Assembly: GCF_022919215.1 (NCBI RefSeq)
Contig: NZ_CP095046.1
Coordinates: 5,756,501-5,820,500 of the forward strand
Length of the DNA stretch: 64,000 nt
Reading direction: 5' to 3'
Source of the DNA: Hymenobacter cellulosilyticus
GTDB lineage: Bacteria > Bacteroidota > Bacteroidia > Cytophagales > Hymenobacteraceae
Below the pieces are notes generated by a model. The model ran no database searches. It saw nothing but the letters and a program-made list of their open reading frames with translations, and was not told the origin of the DNA. The translations under genes and the position numbers were made by a program. Below, one piece after another: positions 38,483 through 46,743 of the stretch. Each line of letters begins with the position of its first letter. Position 1 is the first letter of the stretch.

Positions 38483-39250
38483 ATGGCTCAGTCCACCACG
38501 TATAAAGAACTGCTCGACGCAGGTGCCCACTTTGGTCACCTTACGCGCAAGTGGGACCCGAAAATGGCGCCGTACATCTTCATGGAGAAGAACGGCATCC
38601 ATATCATTGACCTGAACAAAACCCTGGTTTCGCTGGAGCAAGCTGCCACTGCTATCCGCAACATCGCCAAGAGCGGTCGGAAAGTAATGTTCGTTGCTAC
38701 CAAGAAGCAGGCTCAGGAAATCGTTACCGAAGAGGCCAAGCGCCTGAAAATGCCATTCGTTACCGACCGGTGGTTGGGTGGCATGCTCACCAACTTCGCC
38801 ACGGTTCGCAAGTCGCTGAAGAAAATGAGCACCATCGACAAGATGGTGAAGGAAAACACGGCCTACGCAGCACTTGCAAAGCGTGAGCGTCTGATGCTGT
38901 CGCGCGAGCGGGAGAAGCTGGAGCGTGTACTGGGCGGCATTGCCGACCTGAGCCGCCTGCCTGCTGCCCTGTTCGTAGTGGACGTAAAGCGTGAGCACAT
39001 TGCCGTTAAAGAAGCCCAGAAACTCGGTATCCCCGTTTTCGCTATCTGCGATACGAACTCGAACCCCGAGCTGGTAAACTTCCCCATCCCTGCTAACGAC
39101 GACGCCTCGAAGTCAATTTCGCTGATCGTAGGTATCATCAGCAAGGCTATCGAAGAAGGCTTGTCGGAGCGCAAAGTCGACAAAGACGAAGCGGACAAGA
39201 AGCAGTCGGAAGACGAAGGCATCCAAGAGAAGCTGGCCGCCGACGAATAG
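38483..39250 (+). CDS. rpsB: 30S ribosomal protein S2
   Basis: 255 residues, complete. It begins [21 protein letters not shown] with the conserved [15 protein letters not shown], then [39 protein letters not shown] and [25 protein letters not shown]2 binds near S1 on the small subunit. A hairpin and T-run follow (39271-39314) before tsf. Confidence 0.97.
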   Translation: MAQSTTYKELLDAGAHFGHLTRKWDPKMAPYIFMEKNGIHIIDLNKTLVSLEQAATAIRNIAKSGRKVMFVATKKQAQEIVTEEAKRLKMPFVTDRWLGGMLTNFATVRKSLKKMSTIDKMVKENTAYAALAKRERLMLSREREKLERVLGGIADLSRLPAALFVVDVKREHIAVKEAQKLGIPVFAICDTNSNPELVNFPIPANDDASKSISLIVGIISKAIEEGLSERKVDKDEADKKQSEDEGIQEKLAADE

Positions 39251-39270
39251 TCCGGCTACCTATTGAGAAG

Positions 39271-39314
39271 AGGGGAACATGCGAAGCACTCGGCTCCGGT
39301 GTTCCCTTTTTCTT
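39271..39314 (+). terminator. partial terminator between rpsB and tsf
   Basis: Stem (G)GGGAACA / TGTTCCC with a 20-base loop and TTTTTCTTT behind it. In the classical rpsB-tsf pair this position holds an attenuator, which fits here. Confidence 0.65.
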
Positions 39315-39409
39315 TAGGTACTCCTCCCCTCTTTCGCCTATTGAGAACCTGCTGGTACGCTAGCGGTTCTATCCTCTCATAATATCCCCTCCTTTTAACT
39401 CTCACAAGA

Positions 39410-40246
39410 ATGGCCGCAATTACCGCCGCAGACGTGAACAAGCTCCGCACCATGACCGGTGCAGGCATGATGGATTGCAAAAAAGCGCTGACCGAAGCCG
39501 ATGGCGACTTCGAAGCTGCTCGTGACATTCTGCGCAAGCAGGGTCAGAAGATTGCTGACAAGCGTGCTGACAACGAAACGTCGGAAGGCTTTGTAGCCGT
39601 AGCTGTAAGCGAAGACGGCACCACCGGCAAGCTGGTGGCCTTGGCCTGCGAAACGGAATCGGTAGCCAAGGTTGCCAACTTCCGCGAGCTGGTACAGCGC
39701 ATCCTCGATGCTGCCGTACGTACCAACGCTACGTCGCAGGAAGAGCTGCTGGCTACCAAGGAAGAAGATGGCCTGACCATTCAGGAGCACATCACCGACC
39801 TGATGGGCAAAATCGGCGAGAAGCTGAACCTGACTTACGTTACCCTGACCGCTGAGAAAGTAGCTTCTTACATCCACTCGGACAGCAAGAAAGGCGTACT
39901 CGTAGGCCTGAAGAACGTAGGTGGTGCTGACATCGCTGCCGTAGGCCGCGACGTAGCTATGCAGATCGTAGCCATGAAGCCCGTAGCCGTTGACAAAGAC
40001 GGTGTAGACGCTTCGATCACCGAGCGCGAAATTGAAATCGGCAAAGAGCAGGCGCGTGCCGAAGGCAAGCCCGAGGCTATGCTGGAGAAAATTGCTCAGG
40101 GCAAGCTGAACAAGTTCTACAAGGAAAACACCCTGTTGAACCAGGAGTTCGTGAAAGACAACTCGCTGACCATCGCTCAGCTGCTCGACAAAACGTCGAA
40201 AGGCATGACCGTAACCGACTTCAAGCGCGTGGCCATCGGTGCCTAA
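39410..40246 (+). CDS. tsf: elongation factor Ts
   Basis: 278 residues, complete. N-terminal UBA-like domain MAAITAADVNKLRTMTGAGMMDCKKAL, then the core with ALACETESVAKVANFRELV (the TDFVA-type segment) and the second half ending in VTDFKRVAIGA. EF-Ts exchanges GDP for GTP on EF-Tu. Follows rpsB as in most bacteria. A strong terminator closes the cluster at 40270. Confidence 0.97.
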   Translation: MAAITAADVNKLRTMTGAGMMDCKKALTEADGDFEAARDILRKQGQKIADKRADNETSEGFVAVAVSEDGTTGKLVALACETESVAKVANFRELVQRILDAAVRTNATSQEELLATKEEDGLTIQEHITDLMGKIGEKLNLTYVTLTAEKVASYIHSDSKKGVLVGLKNVGGADIAAVGRDVAMQIVAMKPVAVDKDGVDASITEREIEIGKEQARAEGKPEAMLEKIAQGKLNKFYKENTLLNQEFVKDNSLTIAQLLDKTSKGMTVTDFKRVAIGA

Positions 40247-40269
40247 GCTGTAAGAAGTTTAGTTTATTG

Positions 40270-40305
40270 AAAAGGCCCGCTGGTTTTCACCAGCGGGCCT
40301 TTTTT
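40270..40305 (+). terminator. rho-independent terminator of tsf
   Basis: A 14-bp perfect stem AAAAGGCCCGCTGG / CCAGCGGGCCTTTT with a 6-base loop and T-run, 23 bases after the tsf stop. Confidence 0.95.
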
Positions 40306-40326
40306 GTTTTGCTATATTTAGAAGTA

Positions 40327-40611
40327 ATGGAGACTCGTGAACCAACATGGCCCTGGTACAAATACCCTATGTTTCTAGGAGCGGTACTAGCATCTTTAGC
40401 TGCTAACGTAGTCGCGCTTGGGTACGCGTTTTATCTAGAGGAAAGCGGTAACCTATTTATTGGTGTGCTTCTGCTGATGCTGCTCACAAACGGCTACATT
40501 ACCATAGCACTGTACAGAAAGCAAAAGATTGACGCTGCTGCCGCACTGAGTATTGGGGCCTTCATACCCTGTCTGCTGGCAATTGGAGTGCTGATTATCT
40601 GTATGTTTTAG
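40327..40611 (+). CDS. small triple-pass membrane protein
   Basis: 94 residues from the ATG METREPTWPWYKYPMFLGAV. Three hydrophobic helices: about 14-38, 43-64 and 70-94, so nearly the whole protein is in the membrane. Codon use is more AT-rich (TTA, CTA, ATA) than neighbouring genes, a hint of foreign or relaxed origin. No family recognised. Stands alone between the tsf terminator and a convergent gene pair. Confidence 0.6.
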   Translation: METREPTWPWYKYPMFLGAVLASLAANVVALGYAFYLEESGNLFIGVLLLMLLTNGYITIALYRKQKIDAAAALSIGAFIPCLLAIGVLIICMF

Positions 40612-40660
40612 TTTACTGAAGAATTTAGCTTCCCGGGGAGTACCCACAAAACGGTATATC

Positions 40661-40792
40661 CTACCGCGGCTGACTAACGGGAGTGTTATGCTTCCGCCGG
40701 CTAGCACCACCGATTAAATTCTTAGCCAGCGCGGCCAGCAACAGCAAAAACAGCAGGCCGATCAGAACGCGGGGCCAATTGATATTCTTCAT
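40661..40792 (-). CDS. small membrane protein of 43 residues
   Basis: Reads MKNINWPRVLIGLLFLLLLA followed by ALAKNLIGG and a basic tail ending in VSQPR, with a stop at 40661. One membrane helix (about 8-28) and a positive C-terminus. Starts 9 bases after the stop of the DUF3089 lipoprotein gene on the same strand, so it may be the second gene of that operon. Short and unrecognised, but the start, spacing and helix make it plausible. Confidence 0.5.
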   Translation of the reverse strand: MKNINWPRVLIGLLFLLLLAALAKNLIGGASRRKHNTPVSQPR

Positions 40793-40801
40793 AAGGGAGC
40801 T

Positions 40802-41866
40802 TTACGGGCGTTGGGGCTGGGCGGTGTAGGCCTGCACTCGGGTAACTGCATTGCGGCGCAGGTTGAGGTAGAACAGGGCGTAGTCGGCAATGTGGAAAGA
40901 GTGGCGGAGCTGGGGCTGGCCGGGCAGCAGGAAGCGCGGGTAGCCGATGGGCTTGGGCACGTTGATCCAAAGCAGGCCGCGGTGCACCTGAGCACCTACT
41001 ACGGCCGTATCAATCCGATTAAAGGCCAGCGGCACTCCTCCCCTATTCAACCGGGCCGGAACCACGGTAGTGTCAAGGGTCCAGGTGAGCGGATTCGTAG
41101 CCAAGCCGCCGGCAAAGGGCGGGTACTCATTGCCCGTCTCTACCGAGTTCCAGCCCACGTAGCAGCCGGTTTGAGTAGAATCTTCGCAGGGGCGCATAGC
41201 CTGGTACTCATCGGTTTTTACCTTGAAGCCGATGAGGTAGGCCACTACGAGCTGTTTGCGCAGCTTGGCGTCGTTGTCGAAGAACTCGTGGAGCAGGCGG
41301 GTGGCGTGAAACGTGCCCTGGCTGTGGCCTGCTATAATGATGGGCCGGCCTTGGTTGTAGTGGGCCAGATAGTACTGGAAAGCGGCTTTTACATCGGAGT
41401 ACGCCAGTTCGAGGGCATCCTTGCCATTGGTGGTCTTCTCGTCGAAGAACGAGTAAAGCGTGGCCTGGCGGTAGCGCGGAGCGTAGATACGGGCCGCCGC
41501 ATTGTACACCGTGGCCTGCTTGCGAATTGTGCTGTTGTCAGTAAAGCGGTTCAAACGCTCATCCGAAAGGTCAGCATTCCAGGACTCACTCCTGAGGAAG
41601 GTAGTGGGATGCACGTAGAACACGTCGGCCACGGCGTTTTTCTGGTTGTCGCGCAGCCCCGAGCCCAGCGGCACCACATCGGCCGAGTCGCGGCGGGTGG
41701 GCAGCGCGGCCCAGTTGTCGGGCTGGGCATAGTCGGGCATGGTGGCGGGCCGATAGGCGGTGAATTGCTTGCCGGGCTTAATTACCTTCAGGCAGGAGCT
41801 TAAGCTGCTCGTGGCCAGCAGCGCCACGCTCAGGCAAACCGACCGGAATAGAAGAGAAGTACGCAT
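40802..41866 (-). CDS. DUF3089 alpha/beta-hydrolase-like lipoprotein
   Basis: 354 residues. Signal peptide MRTSLLFRSVCLSVALLATS followed by LSSC (lipobox, Cys25). The mature protein has VADVFYVHPTTF, RYRQATLYSF, a nucleophile elbow IIIAGHSQGTFHATRLL with Ser in GHSQG, and late WINVPKP and HIADYALFYLNLRRN. These are DUF3089 features; the fold is an alpha/beta hydrolase of unknown substrate, probably anchored in the outer membrane or periplasm. A perfect 36-base palindrome upstream (41889-41924) ends the preceding operon. Intact. Confidence 0.85.
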   Translation of the reverse strand: MRTSLLFRSVCLSVALLATSSLSSCLKVIKPGKQFTAYRPATMPDYAQPDNWAALPTRRDSADVVPLGSGLRDNQKNAVADVFYVHPTTFLRSESWNADLSDERLNRFTDNSTIRKQATVYNAAARIYAPRYRQATLYSFFDEKTTNGKDALELAYSDVKAAFQYYLAHYNQGRPIIIAGHSQGTFHATRLLHEFFDNDAKLRKQLVVAYLIGFKVKTDEYQAMRPCEDSTQTGCYVGWNSVETGNEYPPFAGGLATNPLTWTLDTTVVPARLNRGGVPLAFNRIDTAVVGAQVHRGLLWINVPKPIGYPRFLLPGQPQLRHSFHIADYALFYLNLRRNAVTRVQAYTAQPQRP

Positions 41867-41888
41867 AGGAAACCAGGGCTGGAATACA

Positions 41889-41924
41889 AAAATAGCTCAT
41901 GCACCGCGGTGCATGAGCTATTTT
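41889..41924. terminator. perfect 36-base palindromic terminator
   Basis: AAAATAGCTCATGCACCG and its complement form a perfect palindrome without a loop, 20 bases after the stop of the SHOCT gene (minus strand). The A/T ends allow termination of the minus-strand operon. Confidence 0.8.
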
Positions 41925-41944
41925 CTTTGGTCATTCGGCCAAGC

Positions 41945-43171
41945 CTAGTCAGTGAAGGTGTTTTCCAGGAGGCGCTCCTGACGCAGGTACTTGATTTTGT
42001 AGTTCTTATCAAACCGGACCCGCACCTGGGCCCGGGTTTGCTGGTGCTTTTGCTGGGACTGGCGGAAGGCCTGACTTTTCTCCAGAAACGTAACCACGCG
42101 CGAACCATCATTGGCTACGTCGCTGATTTGCAGGCTACCGGGCTCAATTTCGGTGGAAGCCTCCAGGAACTCGGGAAAGTGGCTTTTGGTCAGCTCCTCG
42201 TTGATGGCGGCCGGCGTCGTATTCTGTAGGGTGTAGAAGCGCTCCACGGACGGGGAAAAGTACTGGCTGGCGCTGAAGGGCGCAGCTTTCATGTCTTCGT
42301 AGTAGGCCGAAAGCGTGCTCTCGATGCGGCTACGCACGGCGCTTTCGTCGACGGGCGGCGCGGCGGGCGTTGCCTCAGCGGCTGGAGCCGCCGTCGTAGT
42401 GGCGGTATCCTCAGCCGGAGCAGCAGTAGGCGGCACTACGGGGGCCACGCGCACGGTTTCGGGAGCGGCAGCGGGCGGCAGGTCAATCTGCTCGGCCTGG
42501 GGGCCTACTTCCGGCGTGGTGCTTAGGCTGTCCTGCTCGGTGCGGCTCTTGCTGCTTAGGTGCTCCGACTCGCGGTTGCCAAGCGTGAGGTAGGCAATCA
42601 AAGCCAGCAAAGCCAGAATGCCACCCACGATGAGCACGGTAGAAAGCGGGTTGCGGGCCGGGGCCACGTAAGGCGTTTCGTCGGGTTCGTCGGGCAGTTC
42701 GTTGGCCTCGAAGCTTTCAGTTGGTACGTTGGTATAAATCGGCTCGGCAGGCCGCTCCCGGGTGTAGCTATAGGTTTCCGTCGGGCTGCTAGGGTTTACG
42801 GGCACTACCGGCGGGGCCGTGGGTGTAACGGGCGGCAACGACGAAATTGGCGGCGTAACGGGCCGCTCGGGCTCCGACACCAGCGGCGCCATTACTACCG
42901 GGGGCGGTGTGGGCGTGTCGGTGAAGCCTCCGCCCGAGGGCGGAGTAACAGCACTCGGCGGCACCAGTGGCGGAACTGGTACCGGGCTGGCGGGCGTGAT
43001 GGGCGCTACCGGTGGCACCGGGGAAGCTGGGGCGGGAGGCGTAGCCGCGTTTTGCTCACTGAACAGCAACTTGCGCTTCAGCGTGTCAAACTCGGCGGGC
43101 GTGATGGTGCCCGCGTCCAGCCATTCCTTGAGCTGGCGCAGGGTATCGAGAGGGGACGGGTCTTTTTCCAT
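41945..43171 (-). CDS. SHOCT-domain membrane protein with proline-rich linker
   Basis: 408 residues. N-terminal SHOCT domain (LRQLKEWLDAGTITPAEFDT, about 10-40), then a long Pro/Val/Ser-rich linker (about 45-175), one membrane helix (STVLIVGGILALLALIAYLTL, about 177-198), a second Ala/Pro/Thr-rich linker, and a C-terminal globular domain (about 275-408) with ESTLSAYYEDMKAAPF and RVRFDKNYKIKYLRQER that resembles an NTF2-like fold. SHOCT domains bind partners or nucleic acid. The arrangement suggests a cytoplasmic SHOCT part and an external or periplasmic C-terminus. Third gene of an operon with 43933 and 44225. Confidence 0.7.
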   Translation of the reverse strand: MEKDPSPLDTLRQLKEWLDAGTITPAEFDTLKRKLLFSEQNAATPPAPASPVPPVAPITPASPVPVPPLVPPSAVTPPSGGGFTDTPTPPPVVMAPLVSEPERPVTPPISSLPPVTPTAPPVVPVNPSSPTETYSYTRERPAEPIYTNVPTESFEANELPDEPDETPYVAPARNPLSTVLIVGGILALLALIAYLTLGNRESEHLSSKSRTEQDSLSTTPEVGPQAEQIDLPPAAAPETVRVAPVVPPTAAPAEDTATTTAAPAAEATPAAPPVDESAVRSRIESTLSAYYEDMKAAPFSASQYFSPSVERFYTLQNTTPAAINEELTKSHFPEFLEASTEIEPGSLQISDVANDGSRVVTFLEKSQAFRQSQQKHQQTRAQVRVRFDKNYKIKYLRQERLLENTFTD

Positions 43172-43204
43172 ACTAGGCAGCGGTTGGGGCTAAAGAGCCG
43201 TGGG

Positions 43205-43933
43205 TTATTTACGGTCCAAAGCCGACAAACGGTCACGCCGCTTTTGCAGCTGAATTTTGCGCAGCTCCATTTGCTGGCCGGTGGTGACGAGCTTCACCGA
43301 GTCTTCGCGGGCCTTGAGGGCGTTGCTGGCGTTGGTTTGCTTCAGGGCCTCAATGCGGGCCAGGTTGCTGGTCGTGTTGGCCTCCAGGGTCGTAATTTCC
43401 TTCTGCAGCCGCTCCTTTTCCTTTTCCGACTCCTTAAGCTGCTTTTCGGCCTCGGCTATCTGCTCCTTATAGGCCTTCTGGCGGGCCGCAGTGGCAAAGC
43501 TCTGGGCCATGCTGCGCAGGGCGGCAAACTCGGTCGAAGTCTTGTCGGGGTCCAGGAAGGTATCGGGGCCGAAGCCGGCGAAGATGGACAGCTCCGAAGT
43601 CGTATCCGAGGGCGAGGTAATCATGGAGTAGAAGTCAATGAGCTTGCCCGATACGCTGGAAGCCGGGGTTTGCTTAGCCATCAGCACGTCTTTTTTGCCG
43701 ACGCCGAACACGCCGTCGCCTTTAAGACGGATGTTATAGGTATCCTTAATCCAAGACTGCCAGAAGTCGCGCGTCCAGGCGGCGGTGCCTTCCACCTGCA
43801 CCTTTACGGCGGCACGCTCTTTTTTCTCGAAGTTGACGCTGCTCGTGCGGGCCTCGTAGAGCTGGGCACTGGCCCGCGGAGCTGCCAGGCCGACCACGCC
43901 GGCCAGCAGAATCGTTGCGAAGAAGAATTTCAT
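43205..43933 (-). CDS. exported coiled-coil protein
   Basis: 242 residues. Signal peptide MKFFFATILLAGVVGLAAPR with cleavage after ASAQ. A globular part with WTRDFWQSWIKDTYNIRLKG is followed from about residue 150 by a long coiled coil (KEQIAEAEKQLKESEKEKER ... LRKIQLQKRRDRLSALDRK). No family recognised; could be a periplasmic scaffold. It lies 33 bases before the SHOCT membrane protein gene, which may be its partner. Confidence 0.65.
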   Translation of the reverse strand: MKFFFATILLAGVVGLAAPRASAQLYEARTSSVNFEKKERAAVKVQVEGTAAWTRDFWQSWIKDTYNIRLKGDGVFGVGKKDVLMAKQTPASSVSGKLIDFYSMITSPSDTTSELSIFAGFGPDTFLDPDKTSTEFAALRSMAQSFATAARQKAYKEQIAEAEKQLKESEKEKERLQKEITTLEANTTSNLARIEALKQTNASNALKAREDSVKLVTTGQQMELRKIQLQKRRDRLSALDRK

Positions 43934-43976
43934 AGGACAGTAAAATCAGGCAAAAAGGTGACGGCTGAGCCGCCGA

Positions 43977-44225
43977 CTAGTAAATATCGTGCCGTTCGAA
44001 GGCGGCCTGCAAATCCTGGCGCATTTGGGTGAAACGCAGCACGGCAGCGGCAATGAACTCCTCGTCGAGCAGCTCGCGCACGTCGGCCTCGCTGGTCACA
44101 TCCATTTCACTGACTTTGTAGGTTTGCTCGAAGGGGCCTTTTTCGAGTTTGATAAGGTACTTCCCGTTCCAGGAAAAGAGCGTGATTTTGGCTTCCGGAT
44201 GCGGAATATCGGCGAGCTGGCGCAT
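43977..44225 (-). CDS. small conserved-looking cytoplasmic protein
   Basis: 82 residues from the ATG MRQLADIPHPEAKITLFSWN; an upstream extension to 44336 is rejected as the N-terminus is poor. Strands ITLFSWNGKYLIKLEKGPFE then EMDVTSEADVRELLDEEFIA and a final helix MRQDLQAAFERHDI. No signal peptide or known domain. First gene of the operon leading into the coiled-coil and SHOCT genes (gaps of 43 and 33 bases). Confidence 0.6.
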   Translation of the reverse strand: MRQLADIPHPEAKITLFSWNGKYLIKLEKGPFEQTYKVSEMDVTSEADVRELLDEEFIAAAVLRFTQMRQDLQAAFERHDIY

Positions 44226-44371
44226 AGCAGCAGGAGTTGGCACTGAGTTGAGTGGGCGAAGATAGGCAGCTAGGCGCAACTCCCTGCCCGCAAGCTCGAC
44301 ATAACACCCTTGGGAGGCCCGCGTACAAAAACCCATACTGGTTATTGTCTCACCTAACCCGCACTTGCATC

Positions 44372-44560
44372 ATGCCACAAGGAGATAAATCGGCCTATAC
44401 CGACAAGCAAAAGCGGCAGGCCGAACACATTGAGGAAGGCTACGAAAAGCGCGGCTTGTCGGAAGACGAGGCCGAGCGCCGGGCCTGGGCCACCGTCAAC
44501 AAGCAGGACGGCGGCGGTAAAAAGAGCGGTTCCGGCCGCAAGAAAGCCGACGATAAATAA
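44372..44560 (+). CDS. small highly charged protein
   Basis: 62 residues: MPQGDKSAYTDKQKRQAEHI, EEGYEKRGLSEDEAERRAWA, then TVNKQDGGGKKSGSGRKKAD. Short, very hydrophilic, with Lys/Gly repeats at the end. Proteins of this shape are common in many bacteria and are sometimes labelled plasmid stabilisation or stress proteins without proof. No signal peptide. A very strong inverted repeat follows. Confidence 0.7.
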   Translation: MPQGDKSAYTDKQKRQAEHIEEGYEKRGLSEDEAERRAWATVNKQDGGGKKSGSGRKKADDK

Positions 44561-44573
44561 AGCCCTTGGCTTT

Positions 44574-44633
44574 GACTTCTAAAACCGAAAGGGCCGCTCC
44601 AGTATTGGGACGGCCCTTTCGGTTTTAGAAGTC
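44574..44633. terminator. 23-bp perfect inverted repeat between convergent genes
   Basis: Arms 44574-44596 and 44611-44633 are perfectly complementary over 23 bp (GACTTCTAAAACCGAAAGGG then CCG), with a 14-base loop. It lies between the small charged gene (+) and the yeiH gene (-), so it probably ends both. Unusually long for a terminator. Confidence 0.75.
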
Positions 44634-44661
44634 GCACCTTCGAGGCGCGGCCTTGCGGCCT

Positions 44662-45690
44662 TTAGCTGACCGTGTGCAGAATGGCGTAGAGCGAAGTCAC
44701 GGAAATCACCACCCACAGCAGCAAGGCCTGAACGAAGGGACGCACGCCCACCGAGCGCAGCACCTGAGCCGAGAGGCCGGCCCCAATCAGAAACAACGTT
44801 AGGGTAAGGCCGATTTTGGCCAGCTTCACAGCCACCGGCGCCAGGGGCTGGAGGGCGGGCACGTAGGTATTGAGCAGCATGGCCCCGATAAAGCCCAGAA
44901 TAAAATAGGGCAGCTTGACTTTGGCCCCCGGGGTTTTGAAGAGAAACGCCGTGCCCAGGGCCACCGGGATAATCCATAGGGCCCGGGCCAGCTTTACGGT
45001 GGTGGCAATCTGCAGGGCCTGGTCGCCGTAGTGGCTGGCCGCGCCCACCACCGAGCTGGTATCGTGGATGGCAATGGCGCACCAGAGGCCAAACTGGTTC
45101 TGGCTCATGTGCAGTTCGTGACCCAGCATTGGAAACACGAACAAAGCAATGGAATTCAAGATGAACACCGCCCCGAGGGCCACTGACATTTGCGACTCAT
45201 CGGCCCGCAGCACCGGGCCCACGGCCGCAATAGCGCTGCCACCACAAATAGCGGTGCCGCTGGCAATAAGGTGGGTGGTTTTGGGATTGAGCTTCAGCCA
45301 GCGGCCCACAAAGTAGCCCAGTACCAGCGTGGTGCTAATAGAGGCCACCGTGAAAAGCAGCCCTTCCCGCCCGGCCTGTACTGCGGCCTGTGCATTCATG
45401 CCAAAGCCCAGGCCAATAACCGACCACTGCAGCAGCTTGCTGGTAACCCGGCGGCTCAAGCTCAGAAACGGGTTGCCCACAACTAGGGCTACGACCAGCC
45501 CCAGCAGCAGCGCCAGCGGCGGGGACCCCAGCGGCGACACGCACACAAGTACGGCCAAACTAAAAATCAGCTGCTGGGGAGTAACGCTAAGGCCGAAGAC
45601 CGGCAGAGGATGAACCAGGAAAGCCGCAAATGCGCTGCGGGCTTCCGCGGGGTGCGGCAATACGGGTGGGGCGGGGTGGGACGCTTTCAT
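44662..45690 (-). CDS. YeiH/UPF0324 family membrane transporter
   Basis: 342 residues with about ten membrane helices. UPF0324 features include LQWSVIGLGFGMN, HLIASGTAICGGSAIAAVGP and AIHDTSSVVGAASHYG. Members are predicted sulfonate/sulfite exporters (YeiH, TauZ-like) but few are proven. A LysR-type gene lies directly upstream on the same strand with an operator-like dyad between, as in the yeiE-yeiH pair of enterobacteria, though there they diverge. Intact. Confidence 0.85.
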   Translation of the reverse strand: MKASHPAPPVLPHPAEARSAFAAFLVHPLPVFGLSVTPQQLIFSLAVLVCVSPLGSPPLALLLGLVVALVVGNPFLSLSRRVTSKLLQWSVIGLGFGMNAQAAVQAGREGLLFTVASISTTLVLGYFVGRWLKLNPKTTHLIASGTAICGGSAIAAVGPVLRADESQMSVALGAVFILNSIALFVFPMLGHELHMSQNQFGLWCAIAIHDTSSVVGAASHYGDQALQIATTVKLARALWIIPVALGTAFLFKTPGAKVKLPYFILGFIGAMLLNTYVPALQPLAPVAVKLAKIGLTLTLFLIGAGLSAQVLRSVGVRPFVQALLLWVVISVTSLYAILHTVS

Positions 45691-45743
45691 GGGTGGGGCA
45701 GCAGCAATAACTACCCCAAAACTACGCCCGCCCCTACCCTTTC

Positions 45744-45763
45744 GATAATCAAAAATGATTATC
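45744..45763. promoter_or_regulatory. LysR-type operator dyad
   Basis: GATAATC-AAAAAT-GATTATC, a perfect 7-bp inverted repeat with a 6-base centre, containing T-N11-A as LysR-type boxes do. It lies between the LysR gene and yeiH, 53 bases before the yeiH start. Confidence 0.6.
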
Positions 45764-45773
45764 AGTAATTACC

Positions 45774-46685
45774 TCAGGTTATAGTATCCTTGCTGAATTC
45801 TTGTTGCGCGTACAGCAGAAACCGCCGGGCGGGCACCGCCAAGGGTTGGCCCTGCAGCCACACGGCCTCAAACTGCCGGGGCAATTGCAGATCCTGCACC
45901 GGCACAATTTCTAGTCGTCCGGCTTCCAGTTCCTTATGCAGCGCCCGTTTCGAGACGAACCCCAGACAGTTGGGCGCCGCCTCCAGATACGACTTAATGG
46001 CTTCGGTATTATCCAGGTATAAGGCTACCCGCAGATCGGAAAGCTTGGTTTTGTGGGCTTTCAGGGCAAACTCCAGCACTTCCAGCGTGCCCGAGCCCCG
46101 CTCCCGCAGCACCAGCGGGTGCTCCAGGGTCTTGCGCAACGACAGGGGCTCGGCCGGTACTCCCGCCGCGGTGGCTCGGCGTACGGCTACTAGCTCATCG
46201 TCGAGCAGGTGCTCGTAGTGCAGGTCCCGGTTTTTCACCTGGCCTTCCACAAAGCCCAGGTCGATGTGGCCGTGGAGCAGGGCTTCGGCAATCTGCTCGG
46301 AGTTGCCGTTGTGCAGAATCAGCTCGACGTGGGGGTAGCGGGCCTGAAAGCCGGGCAGCAGCGGGGGCAGCACGTACTGGGCCAGCGTGGTGCTGGCTCC
46401 CAGGCGCAGGCGGCCCGCTGCTTCGGCGTGCAGGCCGTGGAGCTGGTCGGTGAGCTGCTGGTGCAGGGTTTCTACGGCGTCGGCGTGGCTGAGCAGCAGG
46501 CGGCCGGCTTCGGTGAGGCTCACGCGGTTGCCGCGCCGCTCAAACAGGCGTTGCCCGTAGCTGCGCTCCAGCTCCCGGATATGCTTGGTAATGGCTGGCT
46601 GGGTAATAAAGAGTTCCTGGGCGGCCTTGGTGAAGCTCAGGTGCCGGGCCACCGACTGAAAAACGCGAAGACGAAAATCGGGCAT
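45774..46685 (-). CDS. LysR-family transcriptional regulator
   Basis: 303 residues. Winged helix-turn-helix MPDFRLRVFQSVARHLSFTK, AAQELFITQPAITKHIRELE (about 21-40), then the periplasmic-binding-type effector domain with GRLRLGASTTLAQYVLPPLL, DLGFVEGQVKNRDLHYEHLL and RERGSGTLEVLEFAL. It resembles the CysB/YeiE/CbbR group. Its stop is 10 bases before the operator dyad and about 83 bases before yeiH, so it probably controls yeiH and itself. Confidence 0.9.
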   Translation of the reverse strand: MPDFRLRVFQSVARHLSFTKAAQELFITQPAITKHIRELERSYGQRLFERRGNRVSLTEAGRLLLSHADAVETLHQQLTDQLHGLHAEAAGRLRLGASTTLAQYVLPPLLPGFQARYPHVELILHNGNSEQIAEALLHGHIDLGFVEGQVKNRDLHYEHLLDDELVAVRRATAAGVPAEPLSLRKTLEHPLVLRERGSGTLEVLEFALKAHKTKLSDLRVALYLDNTEAIKSYLEAAPNCLGFVSKRALHKELEAGRLEIVPVQDLQLPRQFEAVWLQGQPLAVPARRFLLYAQQEFSKDTIT

Positions 46686-46743
46686 GGGCGCAAGGTAGTA
46701 CGCCGGGCGGTTTCCGGGGTGCCGGGCGGGCTATGGTTCCGGG

